This document shows, in pieces, positions 30,518-39,145 of a stretch of DNA of 64,000 nucleotides (its first letter is position 1; each line of letters starts with the position of its first letter). Source of the stretch: Dokdonella sp. Lineage in GTDB: Bacteria > Pseudomonadota > Gammaproteobacteria > Xanthomonadales > Rhodanobacteraceae. The notes below the pieces were generated by a model. It searched no databases, was not told the DNA's origin, and saw nothing but the letters and a program-made list of their open reading frames with translations. The position numbers and the translations under genes were made by a program. The stretch spans positions 186,001-250,000 of the forward strand of contig NZ_JAGIAG010000002.1 in the NCBI RefSeq assembly GCF_017744955.1, in the 5' to 3' direction.

Positions 30518-32785
30518 CTACAGGTCCGCGCGGAATTCCACGCCGATGATGCGCGGATCGTTGACGAACGCCGTGCGGTTGTTGAAGTCGATGCCGCCGG
30601 TGATGACCTTCTTGTTGGTCAGGTTGCGCGCGTACAGCGCGACCTCGCGCTTGCCCAGATCCCAGTTGTAGCCGACGCGCAGACCGCCGTCGAGGAACGG
30701 CTTGCTGCGGAATTCCTTCGACTCGTACAGGAAGAAGTTGACCTCGCTGCGGTAGTTCCAGTCGGTGTAGACGAAGAACTCGCCGCCGTCGCCGAGCGGA
30801 ATGCCGTAGCGCGCGGTGATCGTGCCGATCCACTCCGGCGAGTTCGGCAGCGAGTTGCCGTCGACCAGGGCCAGGCCGTTCGCGTCGACCGGGTCGAGCA
30901 CGTGGCAGAGCGTGCCGCCGCCGCAGGGCGCGACGCCGAGGCCCTTGTCCTTGAGCTCGGTGTGGTTGTAGCTGCCGCCGGCGGTCAGGATGAAGTTCGG
31001 CGTGACGAAGGCTTCGAGGTCGAATTCGGCGCCGTAGCCTTCGGTCTTCTTCGCGTTGAGCAGGCGCACGATGTTGGTCGCGCCGCCGACCGCGGTCAGC
31101 TGCTGGTTGCGCATCGTGTAGGAATAGACGTCGGCGTTGAAGCGCAGGCGCTTGTCCAGCGTGAACATTTTGACGCCCACCTCGTAGGAGGTGATCGTCT
31201 CCGGCTTGACCGTCCAGATGTCGTTGCCGAAGGTGATGCGGCCCTGCACGCTCGGCGCGCGGAAGCCGTTGGCGACGCGCGCGTAGACGTTGACGTCGTC
31301 GTTGACCTTGTACGAAGCGGTCAGGTCGCCGCTCCAGCGCGAGTCGCTCGGGCTGGACTTCAGCGGTCCGATCGGGCCGCTGAAACCGAACAGGCGATCG
31401 GCGGAGAAGTCGCGCTCGTCGTGCGACCAGCGCGCGCCGGCGCGCACGTCGAAGCGATCGGTGAAGGCGTAGTCGATCGAGCCGAACGCCGCCCAGGCCT
31501 TGTTCTTCTGGCGCTGCTGCGCCCAGGTGTCGAGCGCGTGGTCGGCGAAGGTGTTGTAGCTGAAGTTGTTGATCTGGATGTCTTCGTCGAAGTAGTACAG
31601 ACCCGTCTGCCACTTCAGCTGTTCGCTCTGGTCGTTGGACAGGCGGAACTCCTGCGTGAGCTGGCGATCCTTCGGCAGCGCATCGGCCGTCTCCGACGGA
31701 AACGGGATCACGCCCGGGCCCATCGGCGGATGGAACACCGCGCCGTAGCCGCCGTCGACGTCGCCGAGGCTGTAGGTCGTCGCGCGCTCCAGGCCGGTGA
31801 TCGAGGTGAAATTGAGATCGCCGAAGCGCCAGACCATGCGCAGGTTGCTGCCCCAGGTGAACAGGTGCTGCTTGTTGTTGCCGTCCTGCGCGACCTTGTC
31901 GCGGTCGAAGCCGGGCACGAAGGAGTCCTCGCCGTACTCGATCGCGTTGGCGCGATTGACCATCGCGCTGCCGTCGAGCAGGCGCGCGTGCACGTTGAGC
32001 AGCGCGTCGAATTCGTCGCTCGGCTGGTAGCGGAGCTGCAGGCGCAGGGCGCGGTCGTCGTAGCCGCCGAGGTCGTCCTTCTTGCCCTTGAAGGTGTTGT
32101 CGATCCAGTCGTCGCGATGCTGGGCGAGGAAGGAGAGGCGTCCGGACCAGGCGCCGCCGAGCGATCCGCCGATCGCGCCTTCGAGGTTGGCGGTGCCGAG
32201 GCTGCCGTAGGAGACGCGCCCGTAGCCGCTGGTCTCCTGGGTCGGCCGCGCCGAGTCGAACTTGATCACGCCGGCCGGCGAGTTGCGTCCGAACAGGGTG
32301 CCCTGCGGCCCGCGCAAGACTTCGACCTGGTCGAGGTCGAACAGCGGGAAGCCTTTCAGGATCGGGTTCTCCTGCACGATGTCGTCGTACACCATCGACA
32401 CCGGCTGCGAGGCGTTCAGGTCGAAGTCGCCGTTGCCCAGGCCGCGGATGTAGAAGCGCGGGAATTCGCGCCCGTAGGACGTTTCCGCGAAGACGCTCGG
32501 CAGGCGCGAGGCGAGCTGCAGCACGCCGTCGCCGGACTGGCCGAACGCCTCGAGCTTCTCCGGCGTCACCACGCTGATGGAGATCGGCACTTCCTGCAGG
32601 TTCTCGGTGCGCTTCTCGGCGGTCACCGTGATGGTGCCGAGTTCGTTCTTCGCCGGCGCCTGGGATTCGGCGGGGGCTTCCTGCGCGAGCGCGGCGGGCG
32701 CGAGCAGGGCCAGCGCGAGCGCGGCGGCGAGGCGGGAAGTCGGATGCGACGAGCGTGCGGCGCGAACGGACGAGTGGGCGTTCAA
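30518..32785 (-). CDS. TonB-dependent outer-membrane receptor
   Basis: A 755-residue outer-membrane receptor. A signal peptide (LAAALALALLAPAALA, cleavage near residue 36) is followed by the plug domain with a TonB box-like LGTITVTAEKRTENLQEVPISISVV, then FYIRGLG, DQVEVLRGPQGTLFGRN and the GVIKFDSARP segment. The barrel ends with the aromatic-poor GVEFRADL. The pattern resembles receptors for unspecified small molecules; the substrate is unknown. There is no ATG giving a full signal peptide; TTG at 32785 with GGGGA eight bases upstream is chosen. The leader contains a tandem repeat and a hairpin. Confidence 0.88.
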   Translation of the reverse strand: MNAHSSVRAARSSHPTSRLAAALALALLAPAALAQEAPAESQAPAKNELGTITVTAEKRTENLQEVPISISVVTPEKLEAFGQSGDGVLQLASRLPSVFAETSYGREFPRFYIRGLGNGDFDLNASQPVSMVYDDIVQENPILKGFPLFDLDQVEVLRGPQGTLFGRNSPAGVIKFDSARPTQETSGYGRVSYGSLGTANLEGAIGGSLGGAWSGRLSFLAQHRDDWIDNTFKGKKDDLGGYDDRALRLQLRYQPSDEFDALLNVHARLLDGSAMVNRANAIEYGEDSFVPGFDRDKVAQDGNNKQHLFTWGSNLRMVWRFGDLNFTSITGLERATTYSLGDVDGGYGAVFHPPMGPGVIPFPSETADALPKDRQLTQEFRLSNDQSEQLKWQTGLYYFDEDIQINNFSYNTFADHALDTWAQQRQKNKAWAAFGSIDYAFTDRFDVRAGARWSHDERDFSADRLFGFSGPIGPLKSSPSDSRWSGDLTASYKVNDDVNVYARVANGFRAPSVQGRITFGNDIWTVKPETITSYEVGVKMFTLDKRLRFNADVYSYTMRNQQLTAVGGATNIVRLLNAKKTEGYGAEFDLEAFVTPNFILTAGGSYNHTELKDKGLGVAPCGGGTLCHVLDPVDANGLALVDGNSLPNSPEWIGTITARYGIPLGDGGEFFVYTDWNYRSEVNFFLYESKEFRSKPFLDGGLRVGYNWDLGKREVALYARNLTNKKVITGGIDFNNRTAFVNDPRIIGVEFRADL

Positions 32786-32801
32786 GGCGTGATCCCCGAT
32801 G

Positions 32802-32846
32802 CTGAAAGAGACATTCTGAAAGAGGCATCCGGAAGGAATCTTCCGG
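32802..32846 (-). promoter_or_regulatory. Tandem repeat and hairpin in the TonB receptor leader
   Basis: Two near-identical 14-bp units, CTGAAAGAGACATT (32802-32815) and CTGAAAGAGGCATC (32816-32829), are followed by the inverted repeat CCGGAAG / CTTCCGG (32829-32846). They lie 16-61 bases upstream of the receptor start on the minus strand. They could be regulator sites. The rest of the 32786-33122 gap holds the hairpin at 33015-33048 and nothing else I can name. Confidence 0.45.
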
Positions 32847-33014
32847 AAACGATCGGCGTTCGGCGCGCGGCCGGTGCCGGCGGTTCTCCTGCCAGGAGGT
32901 TGCGAAAGTGCGTTTCTGTACTTCTTCACATCGGCAAGATCCGCGCGTTTCCGGACTTGCCTCCGACGAATCAACCGCTTGCGTGGGAAGGTTGCGAGCG
33001 ATCCACGCACGGAC

Positions 33015-33048
33015 CGCCGCCGCGGACCGTCCCCGGTCCGCGGCGGCG
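33015..33048 (-). terminator. 14-bp perfect hairpin after the M23 peptidase gene
   Basis: CGCCGCCGCGGACC (33015-33028) pairs perfectly with GGTCCGCGGCGGCG (33035-33048) around GTCCCC. It lies about 75 bases past the minus-strand peptidase stop. There is no U-tract, so intrinsic termination is possible but not certain. Confidence 0.5.
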
Positions 33049-33122
33049 CGGCTAATCTGCTGAAGTCGACGCCGAAGTGCAACCGACGCGTCACGCGCCG
33101 GTCATGAGCATCGCTTCCTTGC

Positions 33123-34064
33123 CTATTCCGGGCGGGCGGGTTCGAGCAGCAGCAGGGGATCGAGGCGCACGTCGAACCAGTTCATGCCCCAGTGCAGATG
33201 CGGCCCGGTCGCGCGGCCGGTCTTGCCGACGGCGCCGACGACCTGACCCTGTTCGATGCGGTCGCCGACCTTCACGTCGATGCGCGAGAGGTGCAGGAAA
33301 TTGGAACTGACGCCGTGGCCGTGGTCGATCAGCAGGGTGCCGCCGGTCAGGTACAGGCCGCCGTCGGCGAACGTGACCAGCCCCGCCGCCGGCGCCTTCA
33401 CCGGCGTGCCTTCGGGTGCCGCGATGTCCATGCCCGAATGCGGCGATTTCGGCACGTCCTTGCCGTCGACGACGTAGACGCGCTGGTTGCCGAAGCGTCC
33501 GCTGATGCGGCCGGTGAGCGGCCAGATGAAGCGCTGTTCGAAGTCCGCGCGCGCGTCGTCGCGCGCGCGCGCGGCGACCACGCGCGCCTGCTCGCGCTTG
33601 ATGCGTTCGGCGATCGCCGGCGGCGGCTCGACCGTCTTCGGCGGCACGCCGTCCACGCGTTCGAGCGGCCAGTCGCGCGGCGTGACCTCGATCGCGACGC
33701 GCCGGTGCCGGCCGTCGCGCGTACGCACGTCGACCGTGACGGGGCCCTTCTCGTCGCGGCCGACGCCGAATGCGACCGCGCCGTCCGGCGCCACGCGCAA
33801 GGTGCGACCGGCATATTCGACCTTGCTGCCGGGCTCGACCTTGGCGATGACCAGGGCGCCTTGCGAAACCTGCGCCGGGAACGCGCCGGCTTCGGCGGCA
33901 ATGGCCGGGAACGCCCCGGCCAGGCAAGCCAGCATTCCGACGAGAGCCCTCGCGCGAAGGCTCGATCGTCTACCGGGAACGGCGGGCTCCGGTGTCCGCC
34001 GGAGCGGTCGGAAATGCGGAGAGGAAAGGGAATGTGCGGGCGCCGCTGTTCCGGCCGCCGTCAT
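33123..34064 (-). CDS. M23-family metallopeptidase, exported
   Basis: A 313-residue peptidoglycan peptidase or a relative. An N-terminal hydrophobic segment (ARALVGMLACLAGAFPAIAA, about residues 38-58) is followed by a small beta domain, a charged region (IAERIKREQARVVAARAR) and the C-terminal LytM domain with H209xxxD213 (HSGMD) and HLHWG (H289, H291), the zinc and active-site residues. The protein should act in the periplasm on peptide cross-links. The start at 34064 overlaps the dihydroorotase stop (ATGA). The unusually long N-terminal stretch before the signal may mean the true start is internal, at the M before LACLAG. Confidence 0.87.
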   Translation of the reverse strand: MTAAGTAAPAHSLSSPHFRPLRRTPEPAVPGRRSSLRARALVGMLACLAGAFPAIAAEAGAFPAQVSQGALVIAKVEPGSKVEYAGRTLRVAPDGAVAFGVGRDEKGPVTVDVRTRDGRHRRVAIEVTPRDWPLERVDGVPPKTVEPPPAIAERIKREQARVVAARARDDARADFEQRFIWPLTGRISGRFGNQRVYVVDGKDVPKSPHSGMDIAAPEGTPVKAPAAGLVTFADGGLYLTGGTLLIDHGHGVSSNFLHLSRIDVKVGDRIEQGQVVGAVGKTGRATGPHLHWGMNWFDVRLDPLLLLEPARPE

Positions 34065-35395
34065 CGTGCGAACTCCAGCCGCTGTCCGCGCACCGAGTCG
34101 CTCACCTGGCTGCCGTTCCAGACGAGCTGCCCGTTGACGAAGGTCGCCGCGATGCTGGAACGGAAGGTGGTGCCTTCGAAGGGCGACCAGCCGCATTTCG
34201 ACAGCACCTCGTCGGCCGTGACGGTATGCGGCTTGCGCGGATCGACCAGCACCAGGTCGGCGTGATAGCCCTCGCGCAGGTAGCCGCGTTCGCGCACGTC
34301 GAACAGCGTCGCCGGCGCGTGGGTTACGGCCTCGACGGCGCGCTCGAGCGTCAGCGCGCCGTCGAATACGCGCTCGAGCGCGCATTGCAGCGCATACTGC
34401 ACCAGCGGCAGACCGGATGGCGCGCGCACGTACGGCTCGGCCTTCTCGCTGGCCAGGTGCGGCGCATGGTCGGTGGCGAGCACGTCGATGCGGCCCTCGG
34501 CCAGCGCGCGCGTGATCGCCTCGCGATCGGCCGCGGTCTTGATCGCCGGATTGCACTTGATGCGGTGGCCGAGCCGGGCGTAGTCGGCGTCGCTGAAATG
34601 CAGGAAATGCACGCAGGTCTCGGCGGTGATGCGTTTGCCGGCCAGCGGGCCGGGCGCGAACAGCGCGCATTCCTCGGCGGTGGAGATGTGCAACACGTGC
34701 AGGCGCGTGCCGTGCTTCTTCGCAAGCCCGATCGCCAGCTGGGTCGATTTCATGCACGCCTCGCGCGAACGGATCAGCGGATGCTGTTCCGGCGGGATGT
34801 CCTCGCCCCAGCGCGCTTTCGCCGCTTCCTCGTTGGCGGCGATGATCGGCGTGTCTTCGCAGTGGGTGATGATCGGCGTCGGCGCGTCGCGGAAGATCGC
34901 GTCGAGCACGGCCGGGTCGTCGACCAGCATGTTGCCGGTCGAGGCACCCATGAACACCTTGATGCCGGGCGCGCTGCGCGGGTCGAGCGCGCGGATCTCG
35001 GCGAGGTTGTCGTTGGTGGCGCCGAGATAGAACGCGTAGTTCACGCGCGAGACCTCGGCGGCGCGCGCGTACTTGGCCTCGAGCGCCTCGCGGTTCGTCG
35101 CCGGCGGCTTGGTGTTGGGCATTTCCATGAAGCTGGTGATGCCGCCGGCCGCGCAGGCGCGCGATTCGCTTTCGATGTCGGCCTTGTGCGTCAGCCCCGG
35201 TTCGCGGAAGTGCACCTGGTCGTCGATCATCCCGGGCAGCAGCCAGCGGCCGCCGGCGTCGACGACGCGTTCGTTGCCGAGCGAGGTGAGGTCGCCGCCG
35301 ATGTTGTCGATGCGGCCGTTGCGCACGCGCACGTCGGCGTGGAAACGGCGGCCTTCGTTGACCAGTTCGGCGTTGACGATCAGACAGTCAGTCAT
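34061..35395 (-). CDS. pyrC: Dihydroorotase, class I type with QVH metal motif
   Basis: A 444-residue amidohydrolase of pyrimidine synthesis (carbamoyl aspartate to dihydroorotate). It has DDQVHFREPGLTHKADI, in which the usual first metal His is Gln (Q60; H62 and R64 kept). This variant is characteristic of the Bacteroidetes-like group of dihydroorotases. MEMPNTKPP, ITHCEDTP, LHISTAEE and DVLATDHAPH complete the active site. It overlaps yidD by eight bases and is coupled to the peptidase. Since the enzyme keeps the rest of the site, it should be active. Confidence 0.92.
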   Translation of the reverse strand: MTDCLIVNAELVNEGRRFHADVRVRNGRIDNIGGDLTSLGNERVVDAGGRWLLPGMIDDQVHFREPGLTHKADIESESRACAAGGITSFMEMPNTKPPATNREALEAKYARAAEVSRVNYAFYLGATNDNLAEIRALDPRSAPGIKVFMGASTGNMLVDDPAVLDAIFRDAPTPIITHCEDTPIIAANEEAAKARWGEDIPPEQHPLIRSREACMKSTQLAIGLAKKHGTRLHVLHISTAEECALFAPGPLAGKRITAETCVHFLHFSDADYARLGHRIKCNPAIKTAADREAITRALAEGRIDVLATDHAPHLASEKAEPYVRAPSGLPLVQYALQCALERVFDGALTLERAVEAVTHAPATLFDVRERGYLREGYHADLVLVDPRKPHTVTADEVLSKCGWSPFEGTTFRSSIAATFVNGQLVWNGSQVSDSVRGQRLEFAR

Positions 35396-35657
35396 GCGGA
35401 AGATCTTCCTTCGGCGGATGGACGTGCGAGGGCCACAGGCTGAACTCGAGCGGCACCGGATCGTGGCCGCCCGCGCACAGCGGTTGGCAGTGCGCGATGC
35501 GGTGCAGGCCGAGCCAGCCGCCGCGCAGCGCGCCGAAGCGCGCGACCGCGACGCGGGTGTAGTCCGAGCAGCTGGGATGGAAACGGCAGCGCGTGCCGAG
35601 CAGCGGACTCAGCCAGCGCTTGTAACATCGGATCAGGACAATGATCGGCCGTGACAT
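35388..35657 (-). CDS. yidD: Membrane protein insertion efficiency factor YidD
   Basis: An 89-residue YidD protein with the family core VLIRCYKRWLSPLLGTRCRFHPSCSDY split over residues 5-32, and later HCQPLCAGGHDPVP. It is thought to help YidC-dependent insertion of inner-membrane proteins. Usually it sits between rnpA and yidC; here it is coupled to dihydroorotase. The start at 35657 gives the canonical MSRPIIVLIR; an upstream start 14 codons earlier is less likely. The gene is divergent from dksA, separated by 118 bases. Confidence 0.92.
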   Translation of the reverse strand: MSRPIIVLIRCYKRWLSPLLGTRCRFHPSCSDYTRVAVARFGALRGGWLGLHRIAHCQPLCAGGHDPVPLEFSLWPSHVHPPKEDLPHD

Positions 35658-35713
35658 CGTACCGCCGCGGCGAGGGCGCTCAACTGCGCGTCGCGACAAG
35701 GGGTTTTCGGCGG

Positions 35714-35742
35714 TTGCCGGGGGTAGGGAACTAGGCTATAAC
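35714..35742 (+). promoter_or_regulatory. dksA promoter
   Basis: TTGCCG (35714-35719) and TATAAC (35737-35742) are separated by exactly 17 bases, 34 bases before the dksA start. The leader would be short and lacks an evident ribosome-binding site in good position. Confidence 0.6.
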
Positions 35743-35775
35743 ACGCGACCGCCGAGTCACAAGATGGACTTCAGG

Positions 35776-36711
35776 ATGGCGAAGAGCAAAGCAAAACCGG
35801 CCGCTCGCGCGAAAACCGCGAAGGCGCCGGCGAAGGCCAAGAAGGCGACGCCAGCCGCCGCCAGCGCTGCGCGCAAGCCGGCGTCGAAGGCGAGCGCGAA
35901 GAAGCCGGCCGCGAAAGCCGCTCCGGCGAAGAAGCCGCTCAAGCCCGCGCCGTCCCGCAAGACTGCGACGAAGCCCGCCGCCAAAGCCGTCGTCAAGAAG
36001 CCCGCCGTCGTGAAGAAGACTGCGGCGGCCAAGAAAGCGCCGGCCAAGCCGGTCAAGGTCGCCAAGCCGGCGAAACCGGCACCGGCGCCGGCACCGGTCA
36101 AGCCGAAGGCGGTCGCCGCACCGCCGCCGACATCGAAACCGTCCACCCGTGAAGCAGCACCCGAGAGATTCGTGACTACCAGCAAGCCAGAACCGAACAC
36201 CGCAGCGAAGGGCGCCAAGGCGCGCGCGACGCCGCCGCCGCCGCCGTCGGACAACGGCGTGACCATGCAGGACGGACGCTACGCCCTGCCGACCACCGTG
36301 CAGATCGACCTCCCCGCCGGTTACAAGCCGAACGCGAAAGAGGAGTACATGAGCCCGCGCCAGCTGCAGTATTTCCGCAGCAAGCTGTCCAAGTGGCGCG
36401 AGGAACTCGTCGAGGAGAGCCGGCAGACCATCGAAAGCCTGCGCGACGAAGTCCGCGACGTCGGCGACGAGGCCGAGCGCGCGACGCGCGAGACCGAGAA
36501 CTCGCTCGAACTGCGCACGCGCGACCGCTACCGCAAGCTGATCGCCAAGATCGACAAGGCGCTCAAGCGCATCGAGGAAGGCCGCTACGGTTTCTGCGAA
36601 GAGACCGACGAGGAGATCGGCCTCGACCGCCTCGAAGCGCGCCCGATCGCGACGCTCTCCCTCGACGCGCAGGAGCGCTGGGAGCATCGTCAGAAGCAGA
36701 TGGGCGATTGA
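35776..36711 (+). CDS. dksA: RNA polymerase-binding transcription factor DksA with long basic N-terminal extension
   Basis: A 311-residue protein. Residues 1 to about 185 are K/A/P-rich low complexity, like histone H1 tails. The DksA core follows: YMSPRQLQYFRSKLSKWREEL coil helix (from about 190), the D228xxDxA233 tip motif (DVGDEA), a return helix (RYRKLIAKIDKALKRIEEG) and the C-terminal GRYGFCEETDEEIGLDRLEARP. Only one of the four zinc-finger cysteines remains (C274). Such cysteine-poor forms are known in alphaproteobacteria and as DksA2. It should bind the secondary channel of RNA polymerase and act with ppGpp. ATG at 35764 is an alternative start. Confidence 0.92.
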   Translation: MAKSKAKPAARAKTAKAPAKAKKATPAAASAARKPASKASAKKPAAKAAPAKKPLKPAPSRKTATKPAAKAVVKKPAVVKKTAAAKKAPAKPVKVAKPAKPAPAPAPVKPKAVAAPPPTSKPSTREAAPERFVTTSKPEPNTAAKGAKARATPPPPPSDNGVTMQDGRYALPTTVQIDLPAGYKPNAKEEYMSPRQLQYFRSKLSKWREELVEESRQTIESLRDEVRDVGDEAERATRETENSLELRTRDRYRKLIAKIDKALKRIEEGRYGFCEETDEEIGLDRLEARPIATLSLDAQERWEHRQKQMGD

Positions 36712-36719
36712 TGAAGCCG

Positions 36720-36827
36720 GGATTCGGGATTCGGGATCCGGGATTGGGCGGAGCGGCGCAGCGCAATTTCGTGGTGCACCGCCTATTCGACATTCCTGAC
36801 CAATCCCCAATCCCCAATCCCCAATCC
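36720..36827. repeat. Inverted repeat with arms of tandem GGATTCG/CAATCCC heptamers between dksA and glmM
   Basis: The left arm (36720-36747) is four tandem heptamers of GGATTCG type (GGATTCG, GGATTCG, GGATCCG, GGATTGG). The right arm (36800-36827) is four copies of CCAATCC/CAATCCC. The arms match at 24 of 28 positions around a 52-base loop. The element fills the dksA-glmM gap from 8 bases after the dksA stop to 8 bases before the glmM start. Confidence 0.85.
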
Positions 36828-36835
36828 CCGCTTTC

Positions 36836-38188
36836 GTGAAACGCTACTTCGGCACCGACGGCATCCGCGGCCGGGTCGGCGAGTGGCCGATCACCGCCGA
36901 ATTCATGCTCAAACTGGGCCGCGCCGTCGGCGCGGTGCTGGCGCGGCGCGGCGGTGCGGTCAACGTGGTGATCGGCAAGGACACGCGTGTCTCGGGCTAC
37001 ATGTTCGAGTCCGCGCTGGAGGCCGGCCTGGTCGCCGGCGGCGCCGGGGTCAGCCTGCTCGGGCCGATGCCGACGCCGGCGGTGGCGTACCTGACTCGAT
37101 CCTTGCGCGCGAGCGCCGGCATCGTCATCAGCGCCTCGCACAATCCGCATCACGACAACGGCATCAAGTTCTTCTCGGCGCAGGGCGAGAAGCTCGACGA
37201 CGCGCTCGAAGAAGAGATCGAGGCCGAGCTCGACGCGCCGTTCACGACGGTCGCCTCCGAGGCGATCGGCAAGGTCGTGCGCGTGCGCGACGCCGCCTCG
37301 CGCTACGCCGAATTCTGCAAGTCCACCGTGCCCGACTCGCTGGATCTGCACGGCCTCTCGGTCGTGCTCGACTGCGCGCACGGCGCCACCTACCAGATCG
37401 CGCCGACCGTGTTCGCCGAGCTCGGCGCCAAGGTCGCCGCGATCGGCGTGCAGCCGGACGGCCTCAACATCAACCGCGACTGCGGCTCGACCCATCCGCA
37501 GACGCTCGCGCAGGCGGTGCTCGCCGCCCGCGCCGACCTCGGCATCGCCTTCGACGGCGACGGCGACCGCGTGCAGATGATCGACCGCCACGGCGCTCTG
37601 ATCGACGGCGACCAGCTGCTGTACGTGCTGGCGACCGACTGGCACGCGAGCGGCCGCCTGCGCGGACCGCTGGTCGGCACGCTGATGAGCAACTACGGTC
37701 TCGAACGCGCGATGCGCGAACTCGGCGTGCCGTTCCTGCGCGCGAACGTCGGCGACCGCTACGTGCTGCAGCAGCTCAAGCAGCACGGCGGCGTGCTCGG
37801 CGGCGAGACCTCGGGCCACATCCTCACGCTCGATCGCGCCAGCAGCGGCGACGCCATCGTCAGCGCGCTGCAGGTGCTCGACGTGCTGGCGCGCACGCGC
37901 AGGACGCTCGACCAGGCGGTCGCCGGCATGCGCAAGGTGGCGCAGACGACGGTGAACGTCCGCGTCGCCGGCCGCGCCGCGGCGTTGCTGGAGCACGCCG
38001 GCGTGCAGCGCGTGTTCGAGCGCGTGCGCAGCGAACTGGAAGGGCAGGGCCGCGTCGTGCTGCGGCCGTCCGGCACCGAACCGCTGGTGCGCGTCACGGT
38101 GGAGGCCGGCGACGCGGACCTGGTCACCCGTCTCGCCGACGAACTGGCCGACACCGTAAGATCGGCCGCCTCGGAAAGCCCGACCTGA
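36836..38188 (+). CDS. glmM: Phosphoglucosamine mutase
   Basis: A 450-residue enzyme converting glucosamine 6-phosphate to glucosamine 1-phosphate for UDP-GlcNAc synthesis. [14 protein letters not shown] at the N-terminus, the phosphoserine loop [16 protein letters not shown] (S101), the DGDGDR metal motif, GGETSGH and [11 protein letters not shown] are all present. The start is GTG at 36836, with no Shine-Dalgarno sequence; it is immediately preceded by the right arm of the heptamer repeat. No better start exists because the conserved N-terminus begins right there. Confidence 0.95.
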   Translation: MKRYFGTDGIRGRVGEWPITAEFMLKLGRAVGAVLARRGGAVNVVIGKDTRVSGYMFESALEAGLVAGGAGVSLLGPMPTPAVAYLTRSLRASAGIVISASHNPHHDNGIKFFSAQGEKLDDALEEEIEAELDAPFTTVASEAIGKVVRVRDAASRYAEFCKSTVPDSLDLHGLSVVLDCAHGATYQIAPTVFAELGAKVAAIGVQPDGLNINRDCGSTHPQTLAQAVLAARADLGIAFDGDGDRVQMIDRHGALIDGDQLLYVLATDWHASGRLRGPLVGTLMSNYGLERAMRELGVPFLRANVGDRYVLQQLKQHGGVLGGETSGHILTLDRASSGDAIVSALQVLDVLARTRRTLDQAVAGMRKVAQTTVNVRVAGRAAALLEHAGVQRVFERVRSELEGQGRVVLRPSGTEPLVRVTVEAGDADLVTRLADELADTVRSAASESPT

Positions 38189-38192
38189 CGCC

Positions 38193-39137
38193 ATGACCGC
38201 ACGCATTCCCACGCTCGACATTCGCCGCTACGCCGACCCGTCCGGCCGCGACGCCTTCGTCGCTGAGCTCGGCGCGGCCTATCGCGAATGGGGCTTCGCC
38301 GGCATCCGCGGCCACGGCATCGCGCAGGAGCTGATCGACGGCGCCTACGACGCGTTCAAGCGCTTCTTCGCGTTGCCGGACGAGACCAAGCGGAAGTACC
38401 ACGTCCACGGCGGCGGCGGCGCGCGCGGCTACACGCCGTTCGGCATCGAGACGGCGAAGGATTCGAAATACCCGGACCTGAAGGAATTCTGGCACGTCGG
38501 ACGCGAGATCCCGCGCGATTCGAAGTACGCCGAGGTGATGGCGCCGAACCTGTGGCCGGCCGAGGTGCCTGAGTTCCGCGACTACGGCTACGGTCTGTTC
38601 GACGCGCTCGACGCGCTCGGCTCGCGCGTGCTGCGCGCGCTGGCGCTGCACATCGACCTGCCGGAACGCTACTTCGACGACAAGACGAATTTCGGCAACT
38701 CGATCCTGCGCCCGATCCACTATCCGCCGATCACCGCGCCGGAGATTCCCAACGTGCGCGCCGGCGCGCACGAGGACATCAACCTGATCACCCTGCTGGT
38801 CGGCGCCAGCGCGCAGGGGCTCGAGGTGCGTTCGCACGCGGGCGAATGGGTGCCGTTCACCGCCGACGCCGACACCATCGTCGTCAACATCGGCGACATG
38901 CTGCAGCGGTTGACCAACCACGTCTATCCGTCGACCACCCATCGCGTGGTCAACCCGCCCGGCGAGGCCGCGCGCGAGCCGCGCTATTCGGTGCCGTTCT
39001 TCCTGCACCCGAACCCGGATTTCCTCATCGACGTGCTGCCGTCCTGCGTCGACGCCGAGCATCCGAACCGCTATCCGCAGCCGATCACGGCGCACGAGTA
39101 TCTGCAGGAACGGTTGCGCGAGATCAAGCTCATCTGA
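38193..39137 (+). CDS. Isopenicillin N synthase-like 2-oxoglutarate/Fe(II) oxygenase
   Basis: A 314-residue oxygenase of the IPNS family. The N-terminal domain reads RYADPSGRDAFVAELGAAYREWGFAGIRGHG, and the jelly-roll core has H193-E-D195 (AHEDINLITLL), H250 (STTHRVVNP) and R264 (RYSVPFFLHP), the iron and co-substrate residues. The substrate is unknown. It follows glmM by four bases and may be cotranscribed. Homologues of this length are common in proteobacteria as hypothetical oxidoreductases. Confidence 0.9.
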   Translation: MTARIPTLDIRRYADPSGRDAFVAELGAAYREWGFAGIRGHGIAQELIDGAYDAFKRFFALPDETKRKYHVHGGGGARGYTPFGIETAKDSKYPDLKEFWHVGREIPRDSKYAEVMAPNLWPAEVPEFRDYGYGLFDALDALGSRVLRALALHIDLPERYFDDKTNFGNSILRPIHYPPITAPEIPNVRAGAHEDINLITLLVGASAQGLEVRSHAGEWVPFTADADTIVVNIGDMLQRLTNHVYPSTTHRVVNPPGEAAREPRYSVPFFLHPNPDFLIDVLPSCVDAEHPNRYPQPITAHEYLQERLREIKLI

Positions 39138-39145
39138 CGGCCGTC

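Noticed and set aside
30518..33094. Longer start for the TonB receptor from an ATG at 33094
   Set aside because: It would place about 100 basic residues before the signal peptide and cross a 14-bp hairpin.
29195..35775. Zur operator in front of folE2, the TonB receptor or dksA
   Set aside because: I looked for the AT-rich GTTATAACAT-type palindrome and found none.
36720..36827. Short regular repeats suggesting a CRISPR array
   Set aside because: The units are 7 bases without unique spacers and are arranged as an inverted pair.
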